Below are positions 26,141-34,998 of a stretch of 64,000 bases of DNA, piece after piece. The position numbers and the translations under genes were made by a program. Below the pieces are notes generated by a model. It was not told where the DNA came from, did not search any database, and was given only the letters and a program-made list of their open reading frames with translations. This DNA is from Consotaella salsifontis (GTDB lineage: Bacteria > Pseudomonadota > Alphaproteobacteria > Rhizobiales > Rhizobiaceae), in the NCBI RefSeq assembly GCF_900167365.1, contig NZ_FUXL01000007.1, forward strand, positions 1 through 64,000, read 5' to 3'. The stretch's first letter is position 1. Each line of letters opens with the position of its first letter.

Positions 26141-28928
26141 CGAACTCGGCTCCTTCCCGCCTGAGTCCGCTGCCCCGCCGGTCGTCCGCCTCGCCGACGT
26201 GAGTCTCAGCTACGGCAAGACCCGCGCGCTCGACGGCGTCACGATCGATCTGCCGGCTGGCTGCATGGTCGGCTTCATCGGACCGGACGGGGTGGGCAAG
26301 TCGAGCCTGTTCTCGCTCGTCGCCGGGGCCCGAGCGATCCAGGCAGGCACGATCGAAGTGCTGGGTGGCAATATGGCCAGCAAGGGTCATCGCCGCCGGA
26401 CCTGTCCGCGCATCGCCTATATGCCGCAGGGCCTGGGCAAGAACCTCTATCCCACCCTGTCGGTGGCCGAGAACCTGCACTTCTTCGGTCAGCTCTTCGG
26501 CCACGGCCTCGCCGAGCGGCGGCGACGCATTCTCGATCTCACCCGGAGCACGGGCCTGGCACCGTTCCTCGACCGCCCGGCCGGAAAGCTGTCGGGCGGC
26601 ATGAAGCAGAAGCTCGGCCTGTGCTGCGCGCTGATCCACGATCCTGACCTGTTGATCCTCGACGAGCCGACGACCGGCGTCGACCCCTTGTCGCGCCGCC
26701 AGTTCTGGGAGCTGATCGAGGCGATCCGCGCCGACCGCCCCGGCTTGAGCGTCATGGTCGCCACCGCCTACATGGAGGAGGCCTCGCGCTTCGACTGGCT
26801 GGTGGCGATGGATGCCGGGCGAGTTCTGGCGACGGGCAGCCCTTCCGATCTTCTGGCGCGCACCGGTACGGCTTCGTTGGAGGCGGCCTTCGTCGCGCTG
26901 CTGCCGCAGGACAAGCGCCGCGAGCACCGCCCGATCGTCATCCCATCGCATCCGGACACCGGCGCGGACGGCGCCGCCATCGAGGCGCGCGATCTGACGA
27001 TGCGCTTCGGCGACTTCACCGCCGTCGATCATGTCAGCTTCCGCATCCGTCGCGGCGAGATCTTCGGCTTTCTCGGCTCGAACGGCTGCGGCAAGACCAC
27101 CACCATGAAGATGCTGACCGGCCTGCTGCCGCCGAGCGAAGGGCAGGCCTGGCTGTTCGGCCACGAGGTCGACGCGGACGATCTGTCGACCCGCCGCCGC
27201 GTCGGCTACATGTCGCAGGCCTTTTCGCTCTACGGCGAACTCACCGTGCGCCGGAACCTCGCGCTGCATGCGCGCCTCTTCCATGTCGCCGAAGCCGAGG
27301 TGTCGGAGCGGGTGCGCGAGATGATCGAGCGCTTCGGCCTCGGAGAGGTCGAGGACGCCTATCCCGACGCTCTGCCGCTCGGCCACCGCCAACGCCTGTC
27401 GCTGGCCGTGGCGATGATCCACCGGCCGGAGATGCTGATCCTCGACGAGCCGACCTCGGGGGTGGACCCGGTGGCGCGCGACGCCTTCTGGCGGCGTCTC
27501 ATCGAGCTGTCGCGCGAGGACGGCGTGACGATCTTCATCTCCACCCATTTCATGAACGAGGCCGAACGTTGCGACCGCATCTCGCTGATGCATGCCGGCA
27601 CGGTGCTCGTGACCGACGCTCCCGACGCCATCGTCGCGGCGCGCGGTGTCGCTACACTGGAAGACGCCTTCATCGGCTATCTGGAGGAGGCTACCGGTGA
27701 GGGAGCCAACGGAGAACAGCCCGCGCCAGAGCTCGCGGCGGCTAACGAACCCCCGACCGCCGAGCCCGCCGCACCTGCGGCCAGTGCCGGCTGGCGGAGC
27801 TTCTTCAGCCCGCGCCGCGCCCTCAGCTACGCGCACCGCGAGACCCTGGAGCTCAAGCGCGATCCGATCCGTCTCACCCTGGCGATCCTCGGCAGCGTCC
27901 TCCTGATGTTCGTGATGGGCTACGGCATCACGCTCGACGTCGAGAACCTCACCTTCGCGGTGCTCGACCGTGATCAGACGACGCTCAGCCTGGACTATAC
28001 GCTCGATATCGCCGGCTCGCGCTACTTCGACGAAAAACCGCCGATCACCGGCTATGCCGACCTCGACCGGCGGATGCGCGCCGGCGAGATTTCGCTGGCG
28101 ATCGAGATCCCGCCAGGCTTCGCTCGTCGTGCCGCCCGCGGCGACGACGTGGCGGTCGCGGCCTGGATCGACGGTGCCATGCCGACCCGAGCCGAGACGA
28201 TCGGCGGCTACGTCCAGGGCATGCACGCCAACTGGCTGACCCGCCGCGCCAAGAAGGCCGGCCAGGCCGCGGCGGTCGCGAGCCTGGCGAACGTCGAGAC
28301 GCGCTATCGCTACAATCCAGACGTCGAGAGCCTGAAGGCGATCGCCCCGGCCGTCATCCCGATCCTCCTGATGCTGATCCCGGCGATGCTCGCCGCGCTC
28401 TCCGTGGTGCGCGAGAAGGAGCTCGGCTCGATCGTCAACTTCTCCGTGACGCCGACGACAAGGCTGGAATTCCTGATCGGCAAGCAACTGCCTTACGTGG
28501 TGCTGTCGGTCGCCAGCTTCGTGCTGCTGGTCGCCCTGACGGTATTCGTCTTCGACGTGCCGCTCAAGGGCAGCTTCGCGACCCTGCTCGCCGCCGCGAT
28601 CGTCTATGTCGGCGCCTCGACGGCGATCGGGCTCTTGATCTCCACCTTCGTGCGCAGCCAGATCGCGGCGATGTTCGGCACTGCGATCCTGACGATCCTG
28701 CCGGCGGTCAGCTTTTCCGGCGTGATCGATCCGGTCTCCTCGCTCTCCGGGATGGGACGCCTCGTCGGAGAAGTGTTTCCGACCACTTATTTCCTGACGA
28801 TCGCGCGCGGCACGTTCTCCAAGGCGCTGACCTTTTCCGACCTCGCCCCGCAATTCGTGCCCCTGCTCCTCGCCGTGCCGGTCCTTCTGGCCGCAGCGGC
28901 GGCGTTCCTGAGGAAGCAGGAGCGATGA
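26133..28928 (+). CDS. ABC exporter, double ATPase fused to permease (YbhF-YbhS / RbbA type)
   Basis: A 931-residue fusion protein. The first ATPase domain (about 15-240) has Walker [10 protein letters not shown], signature [11 protein letters not shown] and Walker [14 protein letters not shown]. The second (about 285-520) has Walker [10 protein letters not shown], a degenerate signature region [11 protein letters not shown], and [13 protein letters not shown] linker rich in Glu, Pro and Ala follows, then an ABC-2 permease domain from about 565 with a first membrane segment, a large extracytoplasmic loop and five more segments to 925. In E. coli the same parts are split as YbhF and YbhS. The substrate is not predictable; YbhFSR relatives handle drugs and cations. 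Confidence 0.92.
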   Translation: MADELGSFPPESAAPPVVRLADVSLSYGKTRALDGVTIDLPAGCMVGFIGPDGVGKSSLFSLVAGARAIQAGTIEVLGGNMASKGHRRRTCPRIAYMPQGLGKNLYPTLSVAENLHFFGQLFGHGLAERRRRILDLTRSTGLAPFLDRPAGKLSGGMKQKLGLCCALIHDPDLLILDEPTTGVDPLSRRQFWELIEAIRADRPGLSVMVATAYMEEASRFDWLVAMDAGRVLATGSPSDLLARTGTASLEAAFVALLPQDKRREHRPIVIPSHPDTGADGAAIEARDLTMRFGDFTAVDHVSFRIRRGEIFGFLGSNGCGKTTTMKMLTGLLPPSEGQAWLFGHEVDADDLSTRRRVGYMSQAFSLYGELTVRRNLALHARLFHVAEAEVSERVREMIERFGLGEVEDAYPDALPLGHRQRLSLAVAMIHRPEMLILDEPTSGVDPVARDAFWRRLIELSREDGVTIFISTHFMNEAERCDRISLMHAGTVLVTDAPDAIVAARGVATLEDAFIGYLEEATGEGANGEQPAPELAAANEPPTAEPAAPAASAGWRSFFSPRRALSYAHRETLELKRDPIRLTLAILGSVLLMFVMGYGITLDVENLTFAVLDRDQTTLSLDYTLDIAGSRYFDEKPPITGYADLDRRMRAGEISLAIEIPPGFARRAARGDDVAVAAWIDGAMPTRAETIGGYVQGMHANWLTRRAKKAGQAAAVASLANVETRYRYNPDVESLKAIAPAVIPILLMLIPAMLAALSVVREKELGSIVNFSVTPTTRLEFLIGKQLPYVVLSVASFVLLVALTVFVFDVPLKGSFATLLAAAIVYVGASTAIGLLISTFVRSQIAAMFGTAILTILPAVSFSGVIDPVSSLSGMGRLVGEVFPTTYFLTIARGTFSKALTFSDLAPQFVPLLLAVPVLLAAAAAFLRKQER

Positions 28929-30052
28929 GCGGTAGCTTCGCCAACATCTGGCATCTCGGCGTCAAGGAGCTGCGCAGCCTGGCGCGCGATCCGATGATGC
29001 TCGTGCTGGTGGTCTTCGCCTTCACCGTCTCGATCTATCTGTCCGCTACGGCCATGCCCGAGACGATGAACCGGGCGACCATCGCCATCCTCGACGAGGA
29101 CCAGTCGCAGCTTTCGATGCGCATCGTCGACGCCTTCAAGCCTCCGTACTTCTCACCGCCGGAGATGATCGACCCGGCTGGCATGGATGCACGCATGGAT
29201 GCAGGGCTCGACACCTTCGCCCTGGTCGTGCCGCCGGAGTTCCAGCGCGACGTGCTGGCCGGCCGGCAGCCGACGACCCAGCTCAACGTGGACGCCACGA
29301 GCATTTCCCAGGCCTTCATCGGAGCGGGCTACATCCAGTCCATCGTGAACCAGGAGGTCACCGCCTTCGCCCAGCGTTATCGGACGGTCGAGGACCTGCC
29401 GATCGACCTTGTGCTGCGCGCCCGCTTTAATCCGTCGCTCGATCCGGCCTGGTTCGGCGGCATCATGGAGATCATCAACTCCGTCACCATGCTGTCGATC
29501 GTGCTGACCGGCGCCGCGCTGATCCGCGAGCGCGAGCATGGCACGATCGAGCATCTTCTGGTGATGCCGCTGACGCCCGCCGAGATCATGGCGAGCAAGG
29601 TCTGGTCGATGGGCGTGGTGGTGCTCGCCGCCTGCACCGGGTCGCTGTTTCTCATCGTCGAGGGACTGCTCGGCGTTCCCATCGAGGGCTCGGTCGCGCT
29701 GTTCCTCGCCGGCGCCGCGCTGCATCTGTTCGCCACCACCTCCATGGGCATTTTTCTCGCCACCCAGGCGCGCTCGATGCCGCAGTTCGGCCTGCTGCTG
29801 ATGCTGGTCCTGTTGCCGTTGCAGATGCTGTCGGGCGGGGTGACGCCGCGCGAGAGCATGCCGGACTTCGTCCAGACCCTCATGCTGGGCGCGCCGACCA
29901 CCCATTTCGTCAGCCTGGCCCAGGCGATCCTCTACCGTGGCGCCGGCTTCGACGTCGTCTGGCCGCAGTTCCTCGCCATCGCGCTCATCGGCGCGATCCT
30001 CTTTGCCATCTCCCTAGCGCGCTTCCGTTCGGCCATCGGTACCATGACGTAA
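28925..30052 (+). CDS. ABC-2 type permease (YbhR-like)
   Basis: A 375-residue second permease of the exporter. A first membrane segment at about 22-40 is followed by a large periplasmic domain ([19 protein letters not shown] near 57-75) and five C-terminal segments, with the ABC-2 signature region [20 protein letters not shown] near 201-220. It overlaps the ATPase-permease gene (ATGA) and is the last gene of the operon, pairing with the fused permease domain to form the channel. The truncated hemJ on the other strand lies directly downstream. Confidence 0.9.
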   Translation: MSGSFANIWHLGVKELRSLARDPMMLVLVVFAFTVSIYLSATAMPETMNRATIAILDEDQSQLSMRIVDAFKPPYFSPPEMIDPAGMDARMDAGLDTFALVVPPEFQRDVLAGRQPTTQLNVDATSISQAFIGAGYIQSIVNQEVTAFAQRYRTVEDLPIDLVLRARFNPSLDPAWFGGIMEIINSVTMLSIVLTGAALIREREHGTIEHLLVMPLTPAEIMASKVWSMGVVVLAACTGSLFLIVEGLLGVPIEGSVALFLAGAALHLFATTSMGIFLATQARSMPQFGLLLMLVLLPLQMLSGGVTPRESMPDFVQTLMLGAPTTHFVSLAQAILYRGAGFDVVWPQFLAIALIGAILFAISLARFRSAIGTMT

Positions 30053-30085
30053 TGCCGTAATTCTGACCCTCCCGCGCAGGTCCGG

Positions 30086-30301
30086 TCAGAACGGCTTGAC
30101 GGCGGCGAGGATGATGACGGCGATGATTAGCGCCATTGGCACCCCGTTCATGACGCGCCAGAACGTCGCGGTTCGGGTGTTTGCGTCGGCCGCAAAGCGT
30201 TTGCGCGAGGCCGACAGAAAGCCGTGATAGCCCGACAGGAGGAGCGCCAGGAAGATCTTGGTGTGAAGCCAGCCGACGCCCGGATCGTATTGGAGATAAA
30301 T
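30086..30301 (-). pseudogene. hemJ: hemJ 3' fragment (protoporphyrinogen oxidase HemJ C-terminus)
   Basis: On the minus strand an open stretch without a start codon encodes about 70 residues that read like the C-terminal quarter of HemJ: GWLHTKIFLALLLSGYHGFL, then the basic SRKRFAADANTRTATFWRVM and MALIIAVIILAAVKPF, ending at TGA. HemJ catalyses the penultimate step of haem synthesis and is about 140-190 residues long. The N-terminal part, with the first membrane segments, is missing. The cut lies about 30 bases from a tRNA-Gly fragment, so the break is probably an integration or deletion scar; the recognition rests on sequence pattern only. Confidence 0.6.
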
Positions 30302-30332
30302 GAAACAGTGTCCGGGCCGGACACAGAAAATT

Positions 30333-30377
30333 TGGAGCGGGTGAAGGAATTCGAACCCTTGACCCCAACCTTGGCAA
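30333..30377 (-). other. 3' half of tRNA-Gly(GCC): probable attachment-site copy
   Basis: Read on the minus strand, these 45 bases run from the anticodon loop (TTGCCAA) through the stem (GGTTG), variable bases, a complete T-arm (GGGTTCGAATTCC) and acceptor strand CACCCGC to an encoded TCCA. The 5' half is absent. Such 3' halves are the usual trace left by an element integrated in a tRNA gene; tRNA-Gly is a known target of trb-type integrative elements. The 10 bases after it separate it from tRNA-Leu. Confidence 0.65.
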
Positions 30378-30387
30378 TAATCTCGAT

Positions 30388-30474
30388 TGGTGCGGGTGGT
30401 CGGACTCGAACCGACACTCTGTCACCAGAAACGGATTTTGAATCCGTCGCGTCTACCAGTTCCGCCACACCCGC
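30388..30474 (-). tRNA. tRNA-Leu(CAA)
   Basis: A complete class II tRNA: acceptor GCGGGTG pairing with CACCCGC, D-arm with AACTGGTAGAC, anticodon stem-loop ACGGA-TTCAAAA-TCCGT giving anticodon CAA, a long variable arm, T-loop GGTTCGAGTCC, and encoded CCA at 30388-30390. Length is 87 bases with CCA. It is bracketed by tRNA fragments on both sides. Confidence 0.95.
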
Positions 30475-30629
30475 CTATTGCCGCCGATTCTGACCGCGCT
30501 CCATGCACCTATGCTGCACCTAGCGCAATCCGGCAGCTTTGTCGTCTCCAGCATCCTCTTTGCCAACTCGTTGAAATCGTGCCGATTTCAACTCGTCGTG
30601 AATTCTGTGCATACGGTAGACAAACCACT

Positions 30630-30668
30630 TTTTGAGTCCAGCGCGTCTACCAGTTCCGCCACACCCGC
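30630..30668 (-). pseudogene. 5' half of a second tRNA-Leu(CAA)
   Basis: Thirty-nine bases on the minus strand give a tRNA-Leu 5' half: acceptor, D-arm and anticodon arm as far as the loop (CTGGA-CTCAAAA), after which homology stops. The first 27 bases are identical to the intact tRNA-Leu at 30448-30474. The anticodon stem differs, so this is a relic of another tRNA-Leu rather than a recent copy. It cannot fold as a functional tRNA. Confidence 0.7.
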
Positions 30669-30896
30669 ATTCGGACTTCGCCCATCGGGCGCCGCCGCAG
30701 CGGCCCGTATAGGATACCTCGCGGGCGAATACCAGAACTTTGCTCCAAAGATTTGCCGCTGCGCGCCAGCATCCTCCATCGAAAACGGGAAAGGCGGGAC
30801 GAGCGGATCTTTTGCATGCTCGAAGCCCTGCGGTTAAGGACTATCCAGGCACCTGCAGGAAAGAATGTCGCAGCCCTACCGACGGCCTTGGCCTTC

Positions 30897-30917
30897 TGGT
30901 GTATCTGATATACAAGT
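30897..30917. promoter_or_regulatory. GntR-type operator copy 1 (before the regulator)
   Basis: GGTGTATCTGATATACAAG lies 34-50 bases before the GntR gene. It is a near-palindrome around GTATC-TGATAC and is shared with sites at 31914-31931 and 36079-36093. Its position fits autoregulation. Confidence 0.6.
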
Positions 30918-30950
30918 AGGTCGAAATCGGGATCGGGACACAGTGCTCGC

Positions 30951-31703
30951 ATGATCGCCACGATAACCCATTCTGGAACTTCCCCCTCGGCCCATACGCT
31001 GACGGCGGCCCAGCTGGTGCATCAACGACTGCGCGAGGAAATCGTGTCGCTTCGCCGCCGTCCGGGCGATCCGATCAATGAAAAGGAAATCGCCGCAGAG
31101 AGCGGCGTCAGCCGCACCCCGGTTCGCGAGGCTCTGCTTCGCCTTGCCGAGGAGAAGCTGATCGAGATCGTTCCCAAGTCCGGTACGATCGTCGCCAAGA
31201 TCCCGGTGGACGTACTGCCCGAGGCGATCGTCGCGAGGACCGCGCTCGAACAGGTGACTGTGCGTGCGGCGGCGGAGCGAGCGCGCGGCAGCGACATCGC
31301 CAGCCTCAGGGCCATTCTCGAGCTTCAGCGCGAGAGCCAGGAGAGCGAGGATTATCGTGCCTTTCACGCCGCCGATGAGGCGCTGCACCGGGCCATCGCG
31401 CAAGCGGCCGGCTATCCGGGGATCTGGACGATCATTGAACAGCTGAAGATCCAGCTCGATCGCTATCGGCGACTGACACTGCCGCAGCCGAACCGGATGG
31501 AGCGCGCCTGCAGCGAGCACACCGCGATCGTCGAGGCTGTTGCCGCCCATGACACGGAAGCCGCGGTGCAGGCCATGGACCGCCACATGGATGGACTTGG
31601 ATCGAGCCTCGGCGCGATCAGAGACCTCAGCCCCGAATACTTCACAGGCGACGTCGAGGCCGCCTACATCAAATGGGGTCGCGGAGTCGCGCGGCGCTCA
31701 TGA
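30951..31703 (+). CDS. GntR-family regulator, FCD domain
   Basis: A 250-residue regulator. An N-terminal winged helix (about 22-88) carries INEKEIAAESGVSRTPVREA, the typical GntR recognition region. An all-helical FCD domain (about 95-225) has His/Asp metal-ligand positions (FHAADEALHRAIAQAAG near 138-154, CSEHTAIVEAVAAHD near 186-200). It lies upstream of and parallel to the uronate genes, and three copies of one palindrome occur in the locus. This makes it the likely local regulator, perhaps releasing DNA when a uronate or KDG-type ligand binds. No strong ribosome site precedes the ATG. Confidence 0.87.
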   Translation: MIATITHSGTSPSAHTLTAAQLVHQRLREEIVSLRRRPGDPINEKEIAAESGVSRTPVREALLRLAEEKLIEIVPKSGTIVAKIPVDVLPEAIVARTALEQVTVRAAAERARGSDIASLRAILELQRESQESEDYRAFHAADEALHRAIAQAAGYPGIWTIIEQLKIQLDRYRRLTLPQPNRMERACSEHTAIVEAVAAHDTEAAVQAMDRHMDGLGSSLGAIRDLSPEYFTGDVEAAYIKWGRGVARRS

Positions 31704-31913
31704 GCCGCGCTGCGGCCTCGCCAAGAGGCTGAGAAGATCGGCACAGGCGCCGGAGGAGACGGTGCCGCCGAAAAAGGGAGGAAAGGAACACAGCGCCGGT
31801 CCCAGCGGGAGCCGGCAAAGGATCGGGAACCGCATGCCGGCCACGCCGGGCGTCATGCCCGGCGACTGGAAGCGCAATGAATAGGGCTGATCAGGCCAAA
31901 CTGCGCGCGCATC

Positions 31914-31931
31914 GGTATATCTGATATACGA
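31914..31931. promoter_or_regulatory. GntR-type operator copy 2 (before the TRAP operon)
   Basis: GTATATC-T-GATATAC (31915-31929) is a perfect 7-bp palindrome with a one-base centre, 91 bases before dctP. It is the most symmetric of the three copies. The rest of the 316-base gap between the regulator and dctP shows no gene. Confidence 0.65.
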
Positions 31932-32019
31932 GATTGGCTAACGAGTGCTCGTCACCCGAAACGAGTGCGCCAATCGAGGATGTCGCAATCGCCTTGCCAG
32001 TGAAACGGAGGAAACGGAA

Positions 32020-33015
32020 ATGTTTCGCATGAAGACTTTCGCGATGATCGGTGCCAGCGCCCTGGCGCTGGCCGCTTTTGCCGCGCCGATCACCACCGCC
32101 TCGGCGGAAACCGTGCTCGAAGTGGCGTTCAACCAGCCTGAGACGCATCCCCAGTACATCGCCATGAAGCAGTTCGGCGAGGCTCTGGAGAAGCGCACCA
32201 ACGGCGAATACAAGGTTCAGATCTTCCCGAACGAGCTTCTCGGCGCTCAGAAGGAGACCGTGGAGATGGTCCAGACCGGAACCATCGCCATGTCGCTGGC
32301 GGCGGCGAGCCTGCTCGAGAGCTGGAACCCCGATTTCGTCATCTTCAACCTTCCCTACATGTTCGACAGCATCGAGCAGCAGAAGAAGGTCGTGAACGAC
32401 CCCGAGATCGTCGGCGATCTCTACCATTCGGTCGAGGACCAGGGCGTGATCGTTCTGGCCGCCTTCCACGGCGGCGTGCGCAACGTCTACCGCAAGTCGG
32501 GCCCGGTGAAGGAGCCGTCCGATCTCGCGGGCACGAAGGTGCGCGTCATGCAGTCCGACACCAACATCCAGATGATGAACAACATGGGCGGCGTCGGCAT
32601 CGCCATGGGTCAGGGCGAGGTCTACACGGCCATCCAGACCGGAGTGCTGGACGGCGGCGAGAACAACGAGATCGTGTTCTCCTCGCTCAAGCACGACGAG
32701 GTCGCACCCTACTACTCCTACACCCAGCACCTGATGATGCCGGACTATCTCGTCATCAACGCCGACCTCTACAACGGTCTACCCGACGACGTGAAGACGA
32801 TCTTCCAGGAAGAACTCGCCAAGGCGGTCGACACCGAATACGCCTCCTTCGCCGACTCCGTCGCCAAGGCGAAGGCGGATGCCGAAGCTGCTGGTGCGAA
32901 GTTCAACGACGTCGACCTTGCCGCCTTCCGCGAGGCCGTGAAGCCGCTCGTCGAGAGCAAGCTCAACGACGACGTCACCAAGACGATCTACAAGAAAATC
33001 CGCGAAATGAAGTGA
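32020..33015 (+). CDS. TRAP transporter substrate-binding protein (DctP family)
   Basis: A 331-residue periplasmic solute receptor. It has a signal peptide ending ASA near residue 28 (cleavage before ETVLEVAF) and then the two-lobe DctP fold, with the conserved VQIFPNELLGAQKETVEMVQ near 66-85, a ligand-binding Arg region TKVRVMQSDTNIQMM near 172-186 and the hinge helix. I chose the ATG at 32020 because it follows GGAGGAAACGGAA and opens the signal peptide; the longer frame from 31945 adds 25 unlikely residues. In this locus the ligand is probably a uronate or unsaturated uronate, by context. Confidence 0.92.
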   Translation: MFRMKTFAMIGASALALAAFAAPITTASAETVLEVAFNQPETHPQYIAMKQFGEALEKRTNGEYKVQIFPNELLGAQKETVEMVQTGTIAMSLAAASLLESWNPDFVIFNLPYMFDSIEQQKKVVNDPEIVGDLYHSVEDQGVIVLAAFHGGVRNVYRKSGPVKEPSDLAGTKVRVMQSDTNIQMMNNMGGVGIAMGQGEVYTAIQTGVLDGGENNEIVFSSLKHDEVAPYYSYTQHLMMPDYLVINADLYNGLPDDVKTIFQEELAKAVDTEYASFADSVAKAKADAEAAGAKFNDVDLAAFREAVKPLVESKLNDDVTKTIYKKIREMK

Positions 33016-33023
33016 CGAATCCG

Positions 33024-33049
33024 TTGCCGGGCGCCTCAGCGCCCGGCAA
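33024..33049 (+). promoter_or_regulatory. Intercistronic hairpin after dctP
   Basis: An 11-bp perfect stem (TTGCCGGGCGC, loop CTCA, complementary arm) lies 8 bases after the dctP stop and before dctQ, without a T-run. Such hairpins protect the upstream message and let the receptor be made in excess over the membrane subunits. Confidence 0.6.
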
Positions 33050-33072
33050 GCCCTATCGGAGAGGATAAAATC

Positions 33073-33582
33073 ATGGTTGCGGTCAAGAAATGGGTCGACA
33101 GAATCCTGGCGTTTCTCTGCATTGTCCTGTGCGGAGCGCTGACCGTCGTGGTGACCTGGCAGGTGGTCGCGCGTTACGTCTTCAATAGTCCTGGTGCGGT
33201 GTCGGAGGAACTGGCAAAGATCATGTTCGTCTGGCTGGTCCTGTTCGCCGCAGCCCTGCTCTTTGGCGAAAAAGGGCACATGAATATCAGCTTCGTCTGC
33301 GACGCCGTGTCGAAGCGCTGGAACCTCATTCTCCAGATCATCTGCAGCGTCCTCATCCTGATCTTCGTCGCCATCATCCTGCTTTACGGCGGATGGGAAG
33401 CGGTGGGGCGCACCATGCGCCAGACCAATGCCGCAATCCCGCTCGTCACCACGGGCCAGATCTATCTCGCCCTGCCGGTGTGCGGCGCGTTCTCGATCTT
33501 CTACTGCCTCTTCAACATCTGGAGCGACCTGCGGGCCCTGCGCCTGCTCTCGAGCGCTTCCAACCGCGAAATGGGAGCGTGA
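33073..33582 (+). CDS. TRAP transporter small permease (DctQ family)
   Basis: A 169-residue inner-membrane protein with four hydrophobic segments (about 14-34, 50-68, 87-108, 128-150), the DctQ topology. The conserved VVARYVFNSPGAVSEELAKI lies near 33-52. It follows GGAGAGGATAAAATC, a clear ribosome site. It sits 3 bases before the large permease and associates with it as the membrane part of the TRAP system. Confidence 0.92.
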   Translation: MVAVKKWVDRILAFLCIVLCGALTVVVTWQVVARYVFNSPGAVSEELAKIMFVWLVLFAAALLFGEKGHMNISFVCDAVSKRWNLILQIICSVLILIFVAIILLYGGWEAVGRTMRQTNAAIPLVTTGQIYLALPVCGAFSIFYCLFNIWSDLRALRLLSSASNREMGA

Positions 33583-33585
33583 TCC

Positions 33586-34893
33586 ATGGCCAACGCTGCC
33601 GACATCGGGCTGATCATGCTCATCTCGATCCCGGTCCTTCTGGCGATCGGGGTGCCCATCAGCATTTCCATGGGCCTTGGCTCCGTGCTGGCCATGGCGA
33701 CCATCTTCACCGTCGATAAGATGGCCATCACGGCCGCCCAGCGCGCCTTCGCGGGCATCAATTCCTTCTCCCTCCTGGCCATTCCCTTCTTCGTGCTCGC
33801 CGGCATCATCATGACCAACGGCGGCATCGCGCGACGTCTCATCAACTTCGCCAAGGCCATTATCGGCTTCATTCCCGGCGCCCTCGTCCAGACCAACATC
33901 GTCGCCAACATGCTGTTCGGCGCCATCTCCGGCTCGGGCGTGGCGGCGGCGGCGGCCATCGGCGGCGCCATGGGTCCGCAGGAAAAAGCCGAGGGCTATG
34001 CGCCCGAGTTCGCGGCGGCGGCCAACATCGCCTCGGCGCCGGCCGGCATGCTCATTCCGCCGAGCAACACCTTCATCATCTACTCGCTGGCGAGCGGCGG
34101 CGCCTCGGTGGCGGCCCTCTTCGTCGCCGGCTACATCCCGGGCATCCTCTGGGGCCTGGCCTGCATCATCCCGGCGCTGATCTACGCCCGGCGCAAGGGC
34201 TACCGCTCGGAGCGCCTTTCGGGCTTCGGCGCCAATCTCAAGGTGACGATCGAGGCGTTTCCCGCGCTGCTCCTCATCGTCATCATCGTCGGCGGCATCA
34301 TTTCCGGCATCTTCACGCCCACCGAGGCGAGCTGCATCGCGGTCGTCTACGTGACGATCCTGTCCTTTGTGTACCGCACGATCACCGTCCAGATGATCCC
34401 CGGCTTCCTCCTGGAAACCGCCAAGACCACCGGCATGATCATCTTCATGATCGGCGTTTCGGCGATCATGGGCTGGATCATGGCCTATGCGCGCATTCCC
34501 AACATCATCGCGGAATCGCTTCTGGGCATCACCGACAGCCCGGTGCTGATCATGATCATGATGAATATCATCATGCTCATTCTCGGCTGCGTCATGGACC
34601 CGACGCCGGCCATTCTGATCTTCGCGCCGATCTTCCTGCCCATCGCCACGTCGCTCGGGTTCGATATCGTCCACTTCGGCGTGATCATGGTCTTCAACTT
34701 CTGCATCGGCACCATCACGCCGCCTGTCGGACCCATTCTGTTCGTCGGGTGCCGGATCGCCAATCTCAGGATCGAGGATGTCGTCAGATCTCTTCTGCCG
34801 TACTTCATGATCCTGGTGGTGATGCTCCTCGCCGTCACCTTCATTCCCGACCTCTCGCTCGCGCTTCCCCGCGCGTTCGGCCTGGTGCGCTAG
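33586..34893 (+). CDS. TRAP transporter large permease (DctM family)
   Basis: This 435-residue channel subunit uses the sodium gradient to import the ligand delivered by DctP. It has about twelve membrane segments. Conserved DctM features include FSLLAIPFFVLAGIIMTNGG near 61-80, AISGSGVAAAAAIGG near 112-126, LIPPSNTFIIYS near 156-167 and TPTEASCIAVVY near 244-255. It completes the dctPQM-type operon. Confidence 0.94.
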   Translation: MANAADIGLIMLISIPVLLAIGVPISISMGLGSVLAMATIFTVDKMAITAAQRAFAGINSFSLLAIPFFVLAGIIMTNGGIARRLINFAKAIIGFIPGALVQTNIVANMLFGAISGSGVAAAAAIGGAMGPQEKAEGYAPEFAAAANIASAPAGMLIPPSNTFIIYSLASGGASVAALFVAGYIPGILWGLACIIPALIYARRKGYRSERLSGFGANLKVTIEAFPALLLIVIIVGGIISGIFTPTEASCIAVVYVTILSFVYRTITVQMIPGFLLETAKTTGMIIFMIGVSAIMGWIMAYARIPNIIAESLLGITDSPVLIMIMMNIIMLILGCVMDPTPAILIFAPIFLPIATSLGFDIVHFGVIMVFNFCIGTITPPVGPILFVGCRIANLRIEDVVRSLLPYFMILVVMLLAVTFIPDLSLALPRAFGLVR

Positions 34894-34998
34894 GGCACAG
34901 ACCAACAGCTTCCGCAACCTCCCGCTTCAAGGGCGCAGCGCCAGACGCTGCTCCCAGCGGCCGGTTGCGCCCTCCTCCCTGATCCGGATTTGAAAAAA

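Larger units (their letters stand above)
1..30377. mobile_element. Partial integrative conjugative element (or remnant), right part
   Basis: The segment holds a coupling protein gene and a full trb mating-channel operon at the left, cargo-type genes in the middle, and a 45-nt 3' half of tRNA-Gly(GCC) at 30333-30377 at the right. Elements with this trb order often integrate in the 3' end of a tRNA gene and leave a partial tRNA copy at the far end. The integrase, the relaxase and the intact tRNA-Gly would then lie left of position 1. The right limit is inferred, and I cannot exclude that the trb module and the tRNA-Gly fragment belong to different events. Confidence 0.4.

Noticed and set aside
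26079-28853. 924-codon minus-strand frame over the ABC exporter gene
   Set aside because: Antisense to two complete ATPase domains and a permease; it has no own motif.
30224-30635. Open frames across the tRNA-Leu region with strings such as VVGLEPTLCHQKR
   Set aside because: They are antisense or sense readings of tRNA sequence; this type of peptide is a well-known annotation artefact of tRNA genes.
32779-34917. 712-codon minus-strand frame rich in His, Asp and Arg over the TRAP genes
   Set aside because: It is the mirror of membrane-protein codons; the TRAP subunits are certain on the plus strand.
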